Both the position numbers and the translations under genes were made by a program. From NCBI GenBank assembly GCA_040797825.1, contig JBFNEZ010000035.1, forward strand, positions 1 through 24,988: a DNA stretch of 24,988 bases, read 5' to 3'. The DNA is from Geosporobacter sp040797825 (GTDB lineage: Bacteria; Bacillota; Clostridia; Peptostreptococcales; Thermotaleaceae). Positions 7,610 through 15,544 of the stretch are shown piece by piece (the first letter of the stretch is position 1; every line of letters begins with the position of its first letter). The notes under the pieces are model-generated. The model was not told where the DNA came from, did not search any database, and saw only the letters and a list, made by a program, of their open reading frames with translations.

Positions 7610-8596
7610 ATGGATTTTCCAAAAAAAATTAACCTTGCAAATCTGCCCACAAAAATTGAAAAATTAGAGAAGTTGACAAAGGAAATAGGAGGACCTCAAT
7701 TATTTATAAAAAGGGATGATCAAACAGGCTCAGAGGTTTCGGGAAATAAGATTCGAAAGCTCGAATTTGTTATTCAAGAAGCTTTAGAACAAAACTGCAA
7801 CTATTTAATTACTTGTGGCGGTATACAATCCAATCATGCAAGGGCAACAGCAGCAGCGGCAGCAAAGTTAGGATTGGGTGCTTACTTGGTCTTAAGAAGC
7901 AATGAAGAACCTTCTTTGGAAGGGAACTATTTTCTAGACAAACTGCTGGGTGCACAAATTCAGTTTATATCTGCTGAAGATTATGCCAATAAAAGAATGG
8001 AAATCATGGAAGGCCTTAGACAAAAGCTTATATCAGAAGGACATCGTCCCTATATTATTCCAGAAGGTGCATCCAATGGCATAGGGACCTTCGGATACTA
8101 TAAAGCTATGGAAGAAATATTGGAACAGGAAAAGGAATTGGGGATAGAATTTGATGCCATTGTACTGCCTGTAGGTTCAGGAGGTACCTATAGCGGCATG
8201 TTTTTAGCCAATAAGATCATGGGGCAGAAAAAAACGATCTATGGCGTGAACGTATGTGATAATGCAGCTTATTTTAAAGAAAGAATTACTCAAATTCTTC
8301 AGGAAAGTTTAGCCTATGTCAACATAACCGTTGATTTTTTACAGGAAGATATACAAATTATTGACGGATATGTGGGAAGAGGTTATGCCTTAAGCCGACC
8401 AGAGGAACTAGATTTTATTCACTATCTGGCCAGGGTGGAAGGGATTATACTGGATCCTGTGTATACAGGAAAGGCCATGTATGGGCTTGTAAATGAATTG
8501 AAATCAGGAAATATAAGGGCGTATAAAAATATTCTCTTCATTCATACAGGGGGTATATTTGGTTTATTTCCCCAGAAAGAATTATTTTTTAAGTGA
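7610..8596 (+). CDS. D-cysteine desulfhydrase / ACC deaminase family PLP enzyme
   Basis: This is a fold-type II PLP enzyme of 328 residues. The PLP lysine is Lys47 in SGNKIRKLEF. The substrate-carboxylate loop is GGIQSNHAR at 70-78, the phosphate-binding glycine loop is VGSGGTYSG (about 187-195), and LDPVYTGKAMYGL and the C-terminal HTGGIFGLF also fit the family. Members convert D-cysteine to pyruvate, H2S and ammonia, or ACC to 2-oxobutyrate and ammonia; some act on other beta-substituted D-amino acids. D-cysteine desulfhydrase is more likely in a non-plant-associated clostridium, but this is not settled by sequence. The start has a strong AGGAGG seven bases upstream. No terminator is seen after it; 214 bp separate it from the M20 gene on the same strand. 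Confidence 0.88.
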   Translation: MDFPKKINLANLPTKIEKLEKLTKEIGGPQLFIKRDDQTGSEVSGNKIRKLEFVIQEALEQNCNYLITCGGIQSNHARATAAAAAKLGLGAYLVLRSNEEPSLEGNYFLDKLLGAQIQFISAEDYANKRMEIMEGLRQKLISEGHRPYIIPEGASNGIGTFGYYKAMEEILEQEKELGIEFDAIVLPVGSGGTYSGMFLANKIMGQKKTIYGVNVCDNAAYFKERITQILQESLAYVNITVDFLQEDIQIIDGYVGRGYALSRPEELDFIHYLARVEGIILDPVYTGKAMYGLVNELKSGNIRAYKNILFIHTGGIFGLFPQKELFFK

Positions 8597-8615
8597 AGAA
8601 ATAGGAAATATATGC

Positions 8616-8621
8616 TATAAT
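8616..8621 (+). promoter_or_regulatory. Possible extended -10 for the M20-AbgT operon
   Basis: TATGCTATAAT ends at 8621, giving TG-n-TATAAT. The -35 region is poor. If used, it gives an AT-rich leader of about 185 bases before the M20 gene. No known riboswitch fold was recognised in that leader; it holds a TTTTCAT/ATGAAAA inverted pair (from 8637) and a small GACA/TGTC hairpin. Confidence 0.3.
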
Positions 8622-8810
8622 TTTTAGTATATTGAAAATTTTCATTAAAAAACAAAAATATGAAAAAATATGGAATGACGAGAAAAATGTAAAATTCTGA
8701 TGATTTCCGATATATATATGGCCTGAGACAGTTATATAGACATTGTCATACAAGAATATCTGTACCATACTGAATCTTATACATTAATTTTTGAGAAGAG
8801 GAGATAAATT

Positions 8811-9995
8811 ATGTTCTATGATGAGATTATGAAAAAGGCAAAAGAAATTCAAGATGAATTGGTAGCGATTAGGAGAGATATACATAGTCACCCAGAAACG
8901 GGACTAAATGAGATACGAACGGCAGCTCTTGTAGCAAAGAAACTAGGAGAGCTGGGATTGGAAGTGAAAACAGAAGTGGGGGTTACTGGAGTAATAGGTA
9001 TCCTAAAGGGAAAATATCCAGGGAAAACCGTACTTTTAAGAGCCGATATGGATTGTTTAGAAATGCAGGAATTAAATGATGTAGTGTACAAATCTAAATA
9101 CGACGGAAAAATGCATGCCTGCGGCCACGATTCCCATACTACCTGGCTCCTTGGTGCAGCAATGATTTTAGCACCCTTAAAAGATGAGATTCATGGGAAT
9201 GTCAAGTTTGTTTTCCAGCCAGCAGAAGAAGGTCTGGGAGGAGCAGAAAGAATGATTCAGGCAGGAGCCATGGAAGATCCCAAGGTGGATATCGCTATTG
9301 GTGCTCATGTATGGCCATTGATTGAGGCAGGTAAAATTGGAGTAAAGGTTGGATCCATGATGGCGGCCCCCGATCTTTTTAAACTCACCATCACTGGTAA
9401 AGGCGGTCATGGCGCAGAACCCCATAACACAATAGATCCTATCGCTATTGGTTGTCAAGTATACATGGCTTTTCAAACCATTGTCAGCAGAAAGATAAAT
9501 CCTGTGGAGCCTGTAGTGCTTACAGTAGGAGAATTCCACGCTGGAACAGCCCATAATATCATTCCTGAAAAAGTAGATATGGTAGGAACAGTCCGCACAT
9601 TGACCAATGAAATGCGAGAAGAAATGCCTAAGATGATGGAATCGATTATTAAGGGAATAACAGAAGCCCACGGTGCTACCTACCATTTTGAATATACGCC
9701 CTATTATCCCCCTGTTATTAACCATGAAGAGGTTACTGAGCTAGTTGCAAAGGCAGGAAAAATTGTTTTGGGAGAAGAGCAAGTGGTAACCATACCACAT
9801 CCTACCATGGGTGGAGAGGATTTTTCATACTTCCAAAAAGAGGTGCCAGGGAGCTTCTTTGTAGTTGGAACTTATAATGAGGAAAAGGGAATTACCCATC
9901 CGATACATAGTCCTTATTTTAATATTGATGAAGACATTCTTTCAAAGGCTTCAGCAGTAATGGCTCAAGCAGCCTTACTATATCTTAATAAATAA
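8811..9995 (+). CDS. M20 family metallo-amidohydrolase (N-acyl-amino-acid/hippurate hydrolase type)
   Basis: This is a 394-residue dinuclear metal amidohydrolase of the M20D group. The metal site is built from MHACGHDSH (Cys104 and His106), the pair Glu139-Glu140 in QPAEEGLGG, His166 in IGAHVWP and the C-terminal HSPYFNIDED. TMGGEDFSYF is also typical. The dimerisation domain lies between about 185 and 300 (TGKGGHGAEPHNTIDP). Such enzymes cleave N-acyl or aryl amides of amino acids (hippurate, indoleacetyl-amino acids, p-aminobenzoyl-glutamate). A good GAGGAGAT ribosome site precedes the ATG. It is 17 bp from the AbgT transporter gene, so the pair probably imports an N-acyl amino acid and hydrolyses it. 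The substrate is unknown. Confidence 0.92.
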   Translation: MFYDEIMKKAKEIQDELVAIRRDIHSHPETGLNEIRTAALVAKKLGELGLEVKTEVGVTGVIGILKGKYPGKTVLLRADMDCLEMQELNDVVYKSKYDGKMHACGHDSHTTWLLGAAMILAPLKDEIHGNVKFVFQPAEEGLGGAERMIQAGAMEDPKVDIAIGAHVWPLIEAGKIGVKVGSMMAAPDLFKLTITGKGGHGAEPHNTIDPIAIGCQVYMAFQTIVSRKINPVEPVVLTVGEFHAGTAHNIIPEKVDMVGTVRTLTNEMREEMPKMMESIIKGITEAHGATYHFEYTPYYPPVINHEEVTELVAKAGKIVLGEEQVVTIPHPTMGGEDFSYFQKEVPGSFFVVGTYNEEKGITHPIHSPYFNIDEDILSKASAVMAQAALLYLNK

Positions 9996-10012
9996 AAATT
10001 GGAGGTGTATTC

Positions 10013-11545
10013 ATGGAAAGTGTAAAAGACAATGGCAAGAAGAAAGGAGGATTCGAGAAATTTCTAGCGTGGCTAGAAATGGCTGGAAACAAACTGCCTG
10101 AACCATTAACTTTATTTGTGTGGTTGGCAGCAATCGTTATTATTATTTCTTTTATTGGCTCCAAAGCTGGTTTTTCTGCGGTTCATCCTTTAACACAGGA
10201 AACCATTGAAGTGGTAAACTTATTTTCAGCTTCTGGATTGGATCAAATGCTCTCTAAAGCCGTCAGCAATTTTGCAACCTTTGCGCCCCTAGGATTGGTA
10301 TTGACTTGTATGCTTGGGGTAGGACTTGCTGAGAAAACGGGTATGTTCTCCTCGCTGCTAAGAAGAAGTTTAGCCAATACACAGGGCTCAAAAATCGTAC
10401 TAGTAGTTATTTTTGCATCTATTATGGCTAATGCCGCTGGAGATACAGGCTTTATCGTAATGCCCCCTTTAGCAGCCATGCTTTTTGCAGCTATGGGAAG
10501 AAATCCATTGGTGGGTATGATGGCTGCCTATGCTGGTGTGGCAGGAGGTTTTAGTGCCAACTTGATAGTAAACTCCCTAGACGTGCTGGTATTGGGCTTT
10601 ACTCAGTCTGCAGCAAATTTGCTAGATCCAGATTTCATAGTAAACCCTGCGTGCAACTGGTATTTCCTAATTGTCTCAACCTTTATCCTGACCGCTGTAG
10701 CCACTTGGGTTACTGTAAAAATTGTTGAGCCCCGCATGGGAAAAGGTACTTATGAAGTTGATAAAGTAGAAGCGGTTACGCAAGAGGAAGAAAAAGGCTT
10801 AAAAGCAGCAGGTATTGCTGTAGTAGCCTATATCGCTTTGATACTTGTTCTTGCAGTACCTCAAAATGGGTTCTTTAGAGACTCTGAAACAAAAGCCCTG
10901 TTATCCTCTGCTGCCCCATTGATGAAGGGCTTAGTACCCCTTATCACACTGCTGTTCTTCATTCCTGGTTATGTCTATGGCCGGGTAGCGAAGAAAATCC
11001 AAAGTGACAAAGATACGGTAGCCATGCTAGGTCAATCCATGTCAGAGATGGGTCCCTATGTAGTATTGTCCTTTGTTATCGCCCAGTTTATAAACTACTT
11101 CAACTGGTCAAATCTTGGAATTATACTGGCGATTAAAGGAGCCGATTTCCTGAAAAATTTAGGCGCTTCTGCACCTGTACTGCTTATTGGATTTATCATT
11201 ATCAGTTCCTTGATTAACCTTCTTGTGGGAAGCTGTTCTGCTAAATGGGCTATTTTAAGTCCAATTTTCGTGCCTATGTTCATGCTGTTAGGCTTCCATC
11301 CTGCATTGACACAAATGGCCTATAGAATTGGAGACTCGGTTACCAATGTAATTACCCCTTTACTGCCCTATTTTGCAATATTGGTTTCCTTTGCGAAAAA
11401 ATATGATAAAAATATCGGAATGGGTACCTTGATTGCCAATATGCTGCCCTATACCTTAGCCTATTTTGTAATTTGGACAGTACAGATTTTAATCTGGTAC
11501 TTCTTAAAGCTTCCCCTAGGACCAGGTTCTCCATTGCTGTTGTAA
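10013..11545 (+). CDS. AbgT-family transporter
   Basis: This is a 510-residue integral membrane protein of the AbgT family (p-aminobenzoyl-glutamate transporter group; some members export sulfonamides). Family signatures are AGDTGFIVMPPLAAM at 142-156, the region AGVAGGFSANLIVNSLD at 174-190, GSCSAKWAILSPIFVPM near 402-418 and the C-terminal GDSVTNVITPLLPYF. There are about ten or more hydrophobic segments, with a hydrophilic loop near 235-260. The ATG has TTGGAGGTG upstream. It is the second gene of the M20-AbgT operon and is followed by a clear terminator. Pairing with an amidohydrolase argues for uptake of a conjugated amino acid, but the substrate may well not be p-aminobenzoyl-glutamate. 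Confidence 0.93.
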   Translation: MESVKDNGKKKGGFEKFLAWLEMAGNKLPEPLTLFVWLAAIVIIISFIGSKAGFSAVHPLTQETIEVVNLFSASGLDQMLSKAVSNFATFAPLGLVLTCMLGVGLAEKTGMFSSLLRRSLANTQGSKIVLVVIFASIMANAAGDTGFIVMPPLAAMLFAAMGRNPLVGMMAAYAGVAGGFSANLIVNSLDVLVLGFTQSAANLLDPDFIVNPACNWYFLIVSTFILTAVATWVTVKIVEPRMGKGTYEVDKVEAVTQEEEKGLKAAGIAVVAYIALILVLAVPQNGFFRDSETKALLSSAAPLMKGLVPLITLLFFIPGYVYGRVAKKIQSDKDTVAMLGQSMSEMGPYVVLSFVIAQFINYFNWSNLGIILAIKGADFLKNLGASAPVLLIGFIIISSLINLLVGSCSAKWAILSPIFVPMFMLLGFHPALTQMAYRIGDSVTNVITPLLPYFAILVSFAKKYDKNIGMGTLIANMLPYTLAYFVIWTVQILIWYFLKLPLGPGSPLLL

Positions 11546-11566
11546 AATGAGCATATGAATGTTTTT

Positions 11567-11600
11567 AAAAAGCCTTTGATTTCTTGATCAAAGGCTTTTT
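11567..11600 (+). terminator. Intrinsic terminator after the AbgT gene
   Basis: This is a perfect 14-bp stem (arms 11567-11580 and 11587-11600, core AGCCTTTGAT/ATCAAAGGCT) with a 6-base loop ending in TTTTTATTG. It closes the M20-AbgT operon. Confidence 0.9.
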
Positions 11601-11785
11601 ATTGTTAACAAATTTTTATATTTTAAGTGGGATTTCTTTGTTGTATAATATAAAGGTTAAAAATCATTTCAGAAGAATATACTATAGTTGATTGCTGCCT
11701 TTCTATATAGGTTCTTCCAAAATTGAAATGGATTTTTAGGATATAGATGTTCGGCATAAAATCAAATGATAAAGTGAGGGATTCC

Positions 11786-12820
11786 ATGTATCCGAAAGAC
11801 TTAAATTATAGAATGCCAGCAGAATGGACAAAGCATGAACGAACCTTTATTTCCTGGCCGATTCAAGCTTCCATGTGCTATCCAGAAGATTATGAAGGGG
11901 TATGCCAGGGTTATAAGGAACTGGTAAAGGCCATAGCAGATTTTGAACCCATTACAGTGATTGTTAATCCAGAAAATATAGAACAATTAAAAGAAACCTT
12001 TCAAAATCCCAACATAGAATTGCTTCCTATTCCCCATAATGATGCTTGGCTACGAGACAATGGTCCTACCTTTATCGTTAATGATGAGGGAAAGACAGCA
12101 GGAGTCAATTGGAAATTCAATGCATGGGGTGGAAAATATGCTCCTTGGGATTTGGATGATCAAGTGGCGCCCAAAATTCTTGAGTATTTTGGAATTGAAA
12201 AATTTGATGCACCTCTGGTGATGGAGGGGGGCTCCATTCATGTAGATGGGGAAGGGACTTTAATTACTACTGAAGAGTGTTTGTTAAATCCTAATCGGAA
12301 TCCTGATCTTAGCAGAGAGGACATTGAGAATTATTTAAAACTTTACCTAAACGTAGATAAAATCATATGGCTAAAAAATGGATTAAGTGGGGATGAAACC
12401 GATGGCCATATAGACAATATTGCTTGTTTCGTCGGGCCGGGGAAAATACTCATGCAGGTCTGTGAAGACCCAAAGGATGAAAATTATGAAATTACGAAAG
12501 AAAATTTGAGAATTTTAGAGAATGCCACCGATGCCAAGGGTAGAAGCTTTGAAATTATTGCTATACAGCAGCCGCCAAAGTCAGAATGGGAGGGACAGCG
12601 GTTGACACTAAGTTACCTAAACTTCTACTTCGTAAACAAGGGAATTATCTTGCCTATATTTGGCGGGATGGCCGAGGAAACCGATAGATTGGCAGAAAAG
12701 GTACTGCAGGAAGCCTTCCCCGATAGAAAAATTCGTACTATCAATGGCATGGCCATTATAAAAGAGGGGGGCAATGTCCATTGTACTACCCAACAGATGC
12801 CAGTTTTGCAAAGATATTAA
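11786..12820 (+). CDS. aguA: Agmatine deiminase
   Basis: This enzyme hydrolyses agmatine to N-carbamoylputrescine and ammonia. It is a guanidino-modifying enzyme of the pentein fold, 344 residues from the chosen start. The family N-terminus RMPAEWTKHERTFISWP is present, as are NDAWLRDNGPTF, VMEGGSIHVDGEGTLITT, GDETDGHIDN with the catalytic His, and the C-terminal EGGNVHCTTQQ with the nucleophile Cys333. I chose the ATG at 11786 (GAGGG five bases upstream) because homologues usually begin about ten residues before MPAEW. An ATG at 11747 with AGGA upstream would add 13 residues. The next gene, 21 bp on, encodes the second pathway enzyme. No arginine decarboxylase or spermidine synthase gene is nearby. 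Confidence 0.93.
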   Translation: MYPKDLNYRMPAEWTKHERTFISWPIQASMCYPEDYEGVCQGYKELVKAIADFEPITVIVNPENIEQLKETFQNPNIELLPIPHNDAWLRDNGPTFIVNDEGKTAGVNWKFNAWGGKYAPWDLDDQVAPKILEYFGIEKFDAPLVMEGGSIHVDGEGTLITTEECLLNPNRNPDLSREDIENYLKLYLNVDKIIWLKNGLSGDETDGHIDNIACFVGPGKILMQVCEDPKDENYEITKENLRILENATDAKGRSFEIIAIQQPPKSEWEGQRLTLSYLNFYFVNKGIILPIFGGMAEETDRLAEKVLQEAFPDRKIRTINGMAIIKEGGNVHCTTQQMPVLQRY

Positions 12821-12841
12821 AAACGATAAGAGGTGATAAGC

Positions 12842-13720
12842 ATGCGAAAAGTCAAGGTGGCAGCTACCCAGATGAGTTGTTCCTGCAATGTAGATGAGAA
12901 TATTCGCAAAGCAGAAGCGCTAGTAAGAGAAGCTGCAAAAAAAGGAGCCCAAATTATTTTGCTGCAGGAGCTTTTTGAAACCCCATATTTTTGCCAGAAA
13001 GAAAAGGCAGATTATTATATTCATGCTACAGAATTAGAACACAATAGGGCCATTAATCATTTTAAACCTATTGCTAAGGAATTAAAAGTAGTACTGCCCA
13101 TCAGCTTTTATGAAAAGAAAAACTATGCCCGCTATAATTCCATTGCAGTGATTGATGGGGATGGAGAGGTGCTTGGAAAATACAGAAAGAGCCATATACC
13201 CGATGGCCCAGGCTATGAAGAAAAGTTTTACTTTAATCCAGGGGATACTGGATTTCAAGTATGGAAAACCCGCTACGGAAAAATTGGTGTGGGGATTTGT
13301 TGGGATCAATGGTATCCCGAGGCGGCCAGATGTATGACCTTAATGGGTGCGGAGATGCTGTTTTATCCAACAGCTATAGGCTCTGAACCTCAGGATGATG
13401 CCATTGACTCTAAAGAACATTGGCAGGCTTGTATGTTAGGTCATGCTGCAGCCAATCTAATACCTGTAATTGCCTCTAATCGTATAGGCGTAGAAGAGGA
13501 TGAGGACTCTAAAATCACCTTCTATGGTTCATCCTTTATTGCAGGGCCTCAAGGAAATAAGATAGTTGAAGCAGATAGGAAAGAAGAAGGGGTCTTAGTA
13601 GCAGAATTTGACCTAGATCAACTGGAGACCCAGCGAATTGAATGGGGTATTTTCAGAGATAGAAGACCGGATTTGTATAAAATTATTACAAGCTATGACG
13701 GCGATTTGATGATTAAATAA
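12842..13720 (+). CDS. aguB: N-carbamoylputrescine amidase
   Basis: This is a nitrilase-superfamily amidase of 292 residues that converts N-carbamoylputrescine to putrescine, CO2 and ammonia. The Glu-Lys-Cys triad is visible: Glu43 in LLQELFETPYF, Lys116 in KYRKSHIPDGPGYEEKFYF and Cys153 in GICWDQWYPEAAR. The HIPDGPGY and WDQWYPE stretches are typical of AguB rather than general amidases. The ATG at 12842 is preceded by AAGAGGTGATAAGC; an in-frame GTG at 12833 lies inside this ribosome site and was not used. It forms an operon with aguA and ends at a bidirectional terminator. Confidence 0.95.
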   Translation: MRKVKVAATQMSCSCNVDENIRKAEALVREAAKKGAQIILLQELFETPYFCQKEKADYYIHATELEHNRAINHFKPIAKELKVVLPISFYEKKNYARYNSIAVIDGDGEVLGKYRKSHIPDGPGYEEKFYFNPGDTGFQVWKTRYGKIGVGICWDQWYPEAARCMTLMGAEMLFYPTAIGSEPQDDAIDSKEHWQACMLGHAAANLIPVIASNRIGVEEDEDSKITFYGSSFIAGPQGNKIVEADRKEEGVLVAEFDLDQLETQRIEWGIFRDRRPDLYKIITSYDGDLMIK

Positions 13721-13735
13721 AGGGTGAGCCCGAAT

Positions 13736-13795
13736 AAAAACCTGTTATTTTATTTTCTATAGCAAAGGCCATTAGAAATAGGATAACAGGTTTTT
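13736..13795. terminator. Bidirectional terminator between convergent genes
   Basis: Arms AAAAACCTGTTAT (13736-13748) and ATAACAGGTTTTT (13783-13795) pair perfectly over 13 bp, with a further inner pairing (TATTTTCTA/TAGAAATA). T-runs follow on both strands. It serves aguB on the plus strand and the ABC ATPase gene on the minus strand. Confidence 0.85.
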
Positions 13796-13833
13796 TCTTT
13801 TAAATATGCCTACTAGATCTGTAAAAACTTTTT

Positions 13834-14616
13834 CTAAGCTTGAGAAGCAAGACGGAGCCATATGCGATTTTGAATCTTTTCAAATGAAACTGAGGCTTCA
13901 AAAAAATCTGAGAGGTTCTTCTCTGTTAATACAGAATCTGTTTTTCCTGAAGAATGAACCTGTCCTCTACGCAGCAACAGGCTGTGGTTGAAGACGGGAA
14001 GAATTTCCTCTGTATGGTGGGTAACATAAATCAAAGTAGGTGCGTCGGCTTCACCGCTTAATTTTTCGATCATAGAAAGCAATTGTTCCTTTGAGAAAAT
14101 ATCCAGACCTGTACAGGGCTCATCCAAAATCAGCAGGGCAGGGGAAGGCATTAGGCCTCTTGCGATAAGCACCTTTTGTTTCTCTCCTTGGGAGAGGGAC
14201 TGATAGGGGCGATTGGCTAGATCGGCACACCCTAAACGGGTTAGTAGAGATAGCGCTTTTTCTCGGTCGATTTCTTCCGTTCGCTCGTACAATCCAATGG
14301 AGGCAAATTTTCCACTCAGCACGATGTCTGTTACCGATTCGTTCATATAGAGCTTTTCTTGCAAAGAGCTGCTTACCCAACCAATAGATTTTCTTAGTTC
14401 CCTCAAATCAAACTTTCCAAAGACTTTTCCAAGAACCGCTATTTCTCCCTCCGATGGGAAATGATAGCCATTAATCATATTTAGAAGGGAGGTTTTTCCA
14501 GAACCATTCAAGCCTAAAATAGCCCAATGCTCACCAGGGGATACAGACCAATTGACGTCTTTTAAAATGTATTTTTTATCTCGTATAAATGAAACCTCTT
14601 TTAATTCGATAACCAA
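13834..14616 (-). CDS. Stand-alone ABC ATPase, YlmA-like
   Basis: This is a 260-residue single ABC domain. Walker A is GLNGSGKT at 35-42, the signature LSQGE begins at 141, Walker B is LLILDE at 161-166 and the H-loop is VTHHTEE near 197-203. The layout resembles the YlmA/ModF-like group of ATPases annotated as iron- or molybdate-type but often lacking a permease; no membrane partner is adjacent here. The only sensible start is TTG at 14616 with AAAGGAG upstream, since the next ATG would remove the Walker A region. It is monocistronic and convergent with aguB. The transported substrate, or a non-transport role, is unknown. Confidence 0.85.
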   Translation of the reverse strand: MVIELKEVSFIRDKKYILKDVNWSVSPGEHWAILGLNGSGKTSLLNMINGYHFPSEGEIAVLGKVFGKFDLRELRKSIGWVSSSLQEKLYMNESVTDIVLSGKFASIGLYERTEEIDREKALSLLTRLGCADLANRPYQSLSQGEKQKVLIARGLMPSPALLILDEPCTGLDIFSKEQLLSMIEKLSGEADAPTLIYVTHHTEEILPVFNHSLLLRRGQVHSSGKTDSVLTEKNLSDFFEASVSFEKIQNRIWLRLASQA

Positions 14617-14853
14617 TTATATTCTCTCCTTTATTTGAAGCATTTACAGTAAGCGGGATAGTGCTTCAATGATTTTTTATTATTATACCATAGTCCTATA
14701 AAAACCGTTCTATCGAAAATTTTTTTTATTTTTTTCAATAAAAAATCCACAAAACTTCCACATCCCTATCACAAAAATATCACAACTGCTGCCTATAATA
14801 AAAGCATAGCAATTGCTATAAAAAAACAAAAGGGATTGAAAGGAGTAAAGAAA

Positions 14854-15498
14854 ATGGAAATGACAAAAAAGACAAAAAACATAATCAATGGATTGGTGAT
14901 TGGTACAATGGTATTCTCCATGGCAAGTATGGTTTTTGCAGAAGAAAATACGGAGAAGGCAAAGTCAGAGGGAAGAACACGGGCTGGTTTTGAACAGATG
15001 CAAGAAAAATCAGAGTCCATATGGAAACAAATTGTGGAGAAGGGAATTATCACCCAAGAGCAAGGGGATAAGATTATGGAAAAGATGAAAAGCAATAGGG
15101 TGGGTTTTGGCTTTAGAGAAGACCAAGGACAGCCTATGATGAAAGTACAAATGAAAGCAAAACTGGAAGAGAAGATAGCCAGTGGAGAGCTAACCCAGGA
15201 ACAAATTGATAAAATGCAAGAAAAAATGGCCAATAGACCAGCCTTCAATAAAGGAGGCAGACAACCCATGACAGAGGAAGAGAAGCAGGAGAAATTGGAG
15301 GAGAGAAAAGCAAAATTAGCAGAGAAGGTAGCTAGTGGAGAACTGACCCAAGAGCAGGCTGACAAAATGCTAGAAGGTCCAGGCAAAAGAAATGGTGGCA
15401 GAGGGCTAGAAAACATGCTTTCTTGTCTAGTTGAAGAAGGCATCCTTACTCAAGAGCAAGTAACACAGATCGGAGAATTCTTTAAAGCAGCTGAATAG
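14854..15498 (+). CDS. Secreted repeat protein with GxxTQEQ motifs (DUF2680/YckD-like)
   Basis: This is a 214-residue exported protein of unknown function. Residues 1-29 form a signal peptide (basic MEMTKKTK, hydrophobic core, cleavage after VFA). The mature part has four related units of about 20 residues at 58-78, 105-125, 156-176 and 190-210, with the pattern (V/I)xxGxxTQEQxDKMxEKM; the last is degenerate. Similar units occur in DUF2680 (YckD) proteins of Firmicutes. The rest is highly charged and rich in Lys, Glu, Gln and Met. I chose the ATG at 14854 (AAGGAG eight bases upstream); the in-frame TTG at 14836 overlaps the ribosome site. There is no obvious operon partner. Confidence 0.8.
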   Translation: MEMTKKTKNIINGLVIGTMVFSMASMVFAEENTEKAKSEGRTRAGFEQMQEKSESIWKQIVEKGIITQEQGDKIMEKMKSNRVGFGFREDQGQPMMKVQMKAKLEEKIASGELTQEQIDKMQEKMANRPAFNKGGRQPMTEEEKQEKLEERKAKLAEKVASGELTQEQADKMLEGPGKRNGGRGLENMLSCLVEEGILTQEQVTQIGEFFKAAE

Positions 15499-15507
15499 TG
15501 AAAAAAA

Positions 15508-15538
15508 ACCCCTCTGAATAAATTTGCATCAGAGGGGT
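15508..15538 (-). terminator. Terminator of the hydrogenase operon
   Basis: This is a perfect 10-bp stem (ACCCCTCTGA/TCAGAGGGGT) with an 11-base loop. On the minus strand it is followed by eight T residues, only a few bases past the hydA stop. On the plus strand the tail (ATCTTCTT) is weaker, so it may only partly end transcription from the secreted-protein gene. Confidence 0.88.
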
Positions 15539-15544
15539 ATCTTC

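Noticed and set aside
8597..8810. Guanidine or other known riboswitch in the M20 leader
   Set aside because: No conserved core sequences or long stable helices of known classes are visible, and the leader is too AT-rich to support one by eye.
9177..9725. 182-codon open frame on the minus strand
   Set aside because: It is fully antisense to the M20 amidohydrolase, its product has no recognisable family features, and it has no credible ribosome binding site.
14793..15443. 216-codon open frame on the minus strand, rich in Ser, Phe and Pro
   Set aside because: It is the antisense of the secreted repeat protein gene. Its low-complexity composition mirrors the Glu/Lys repeats on the other strand.
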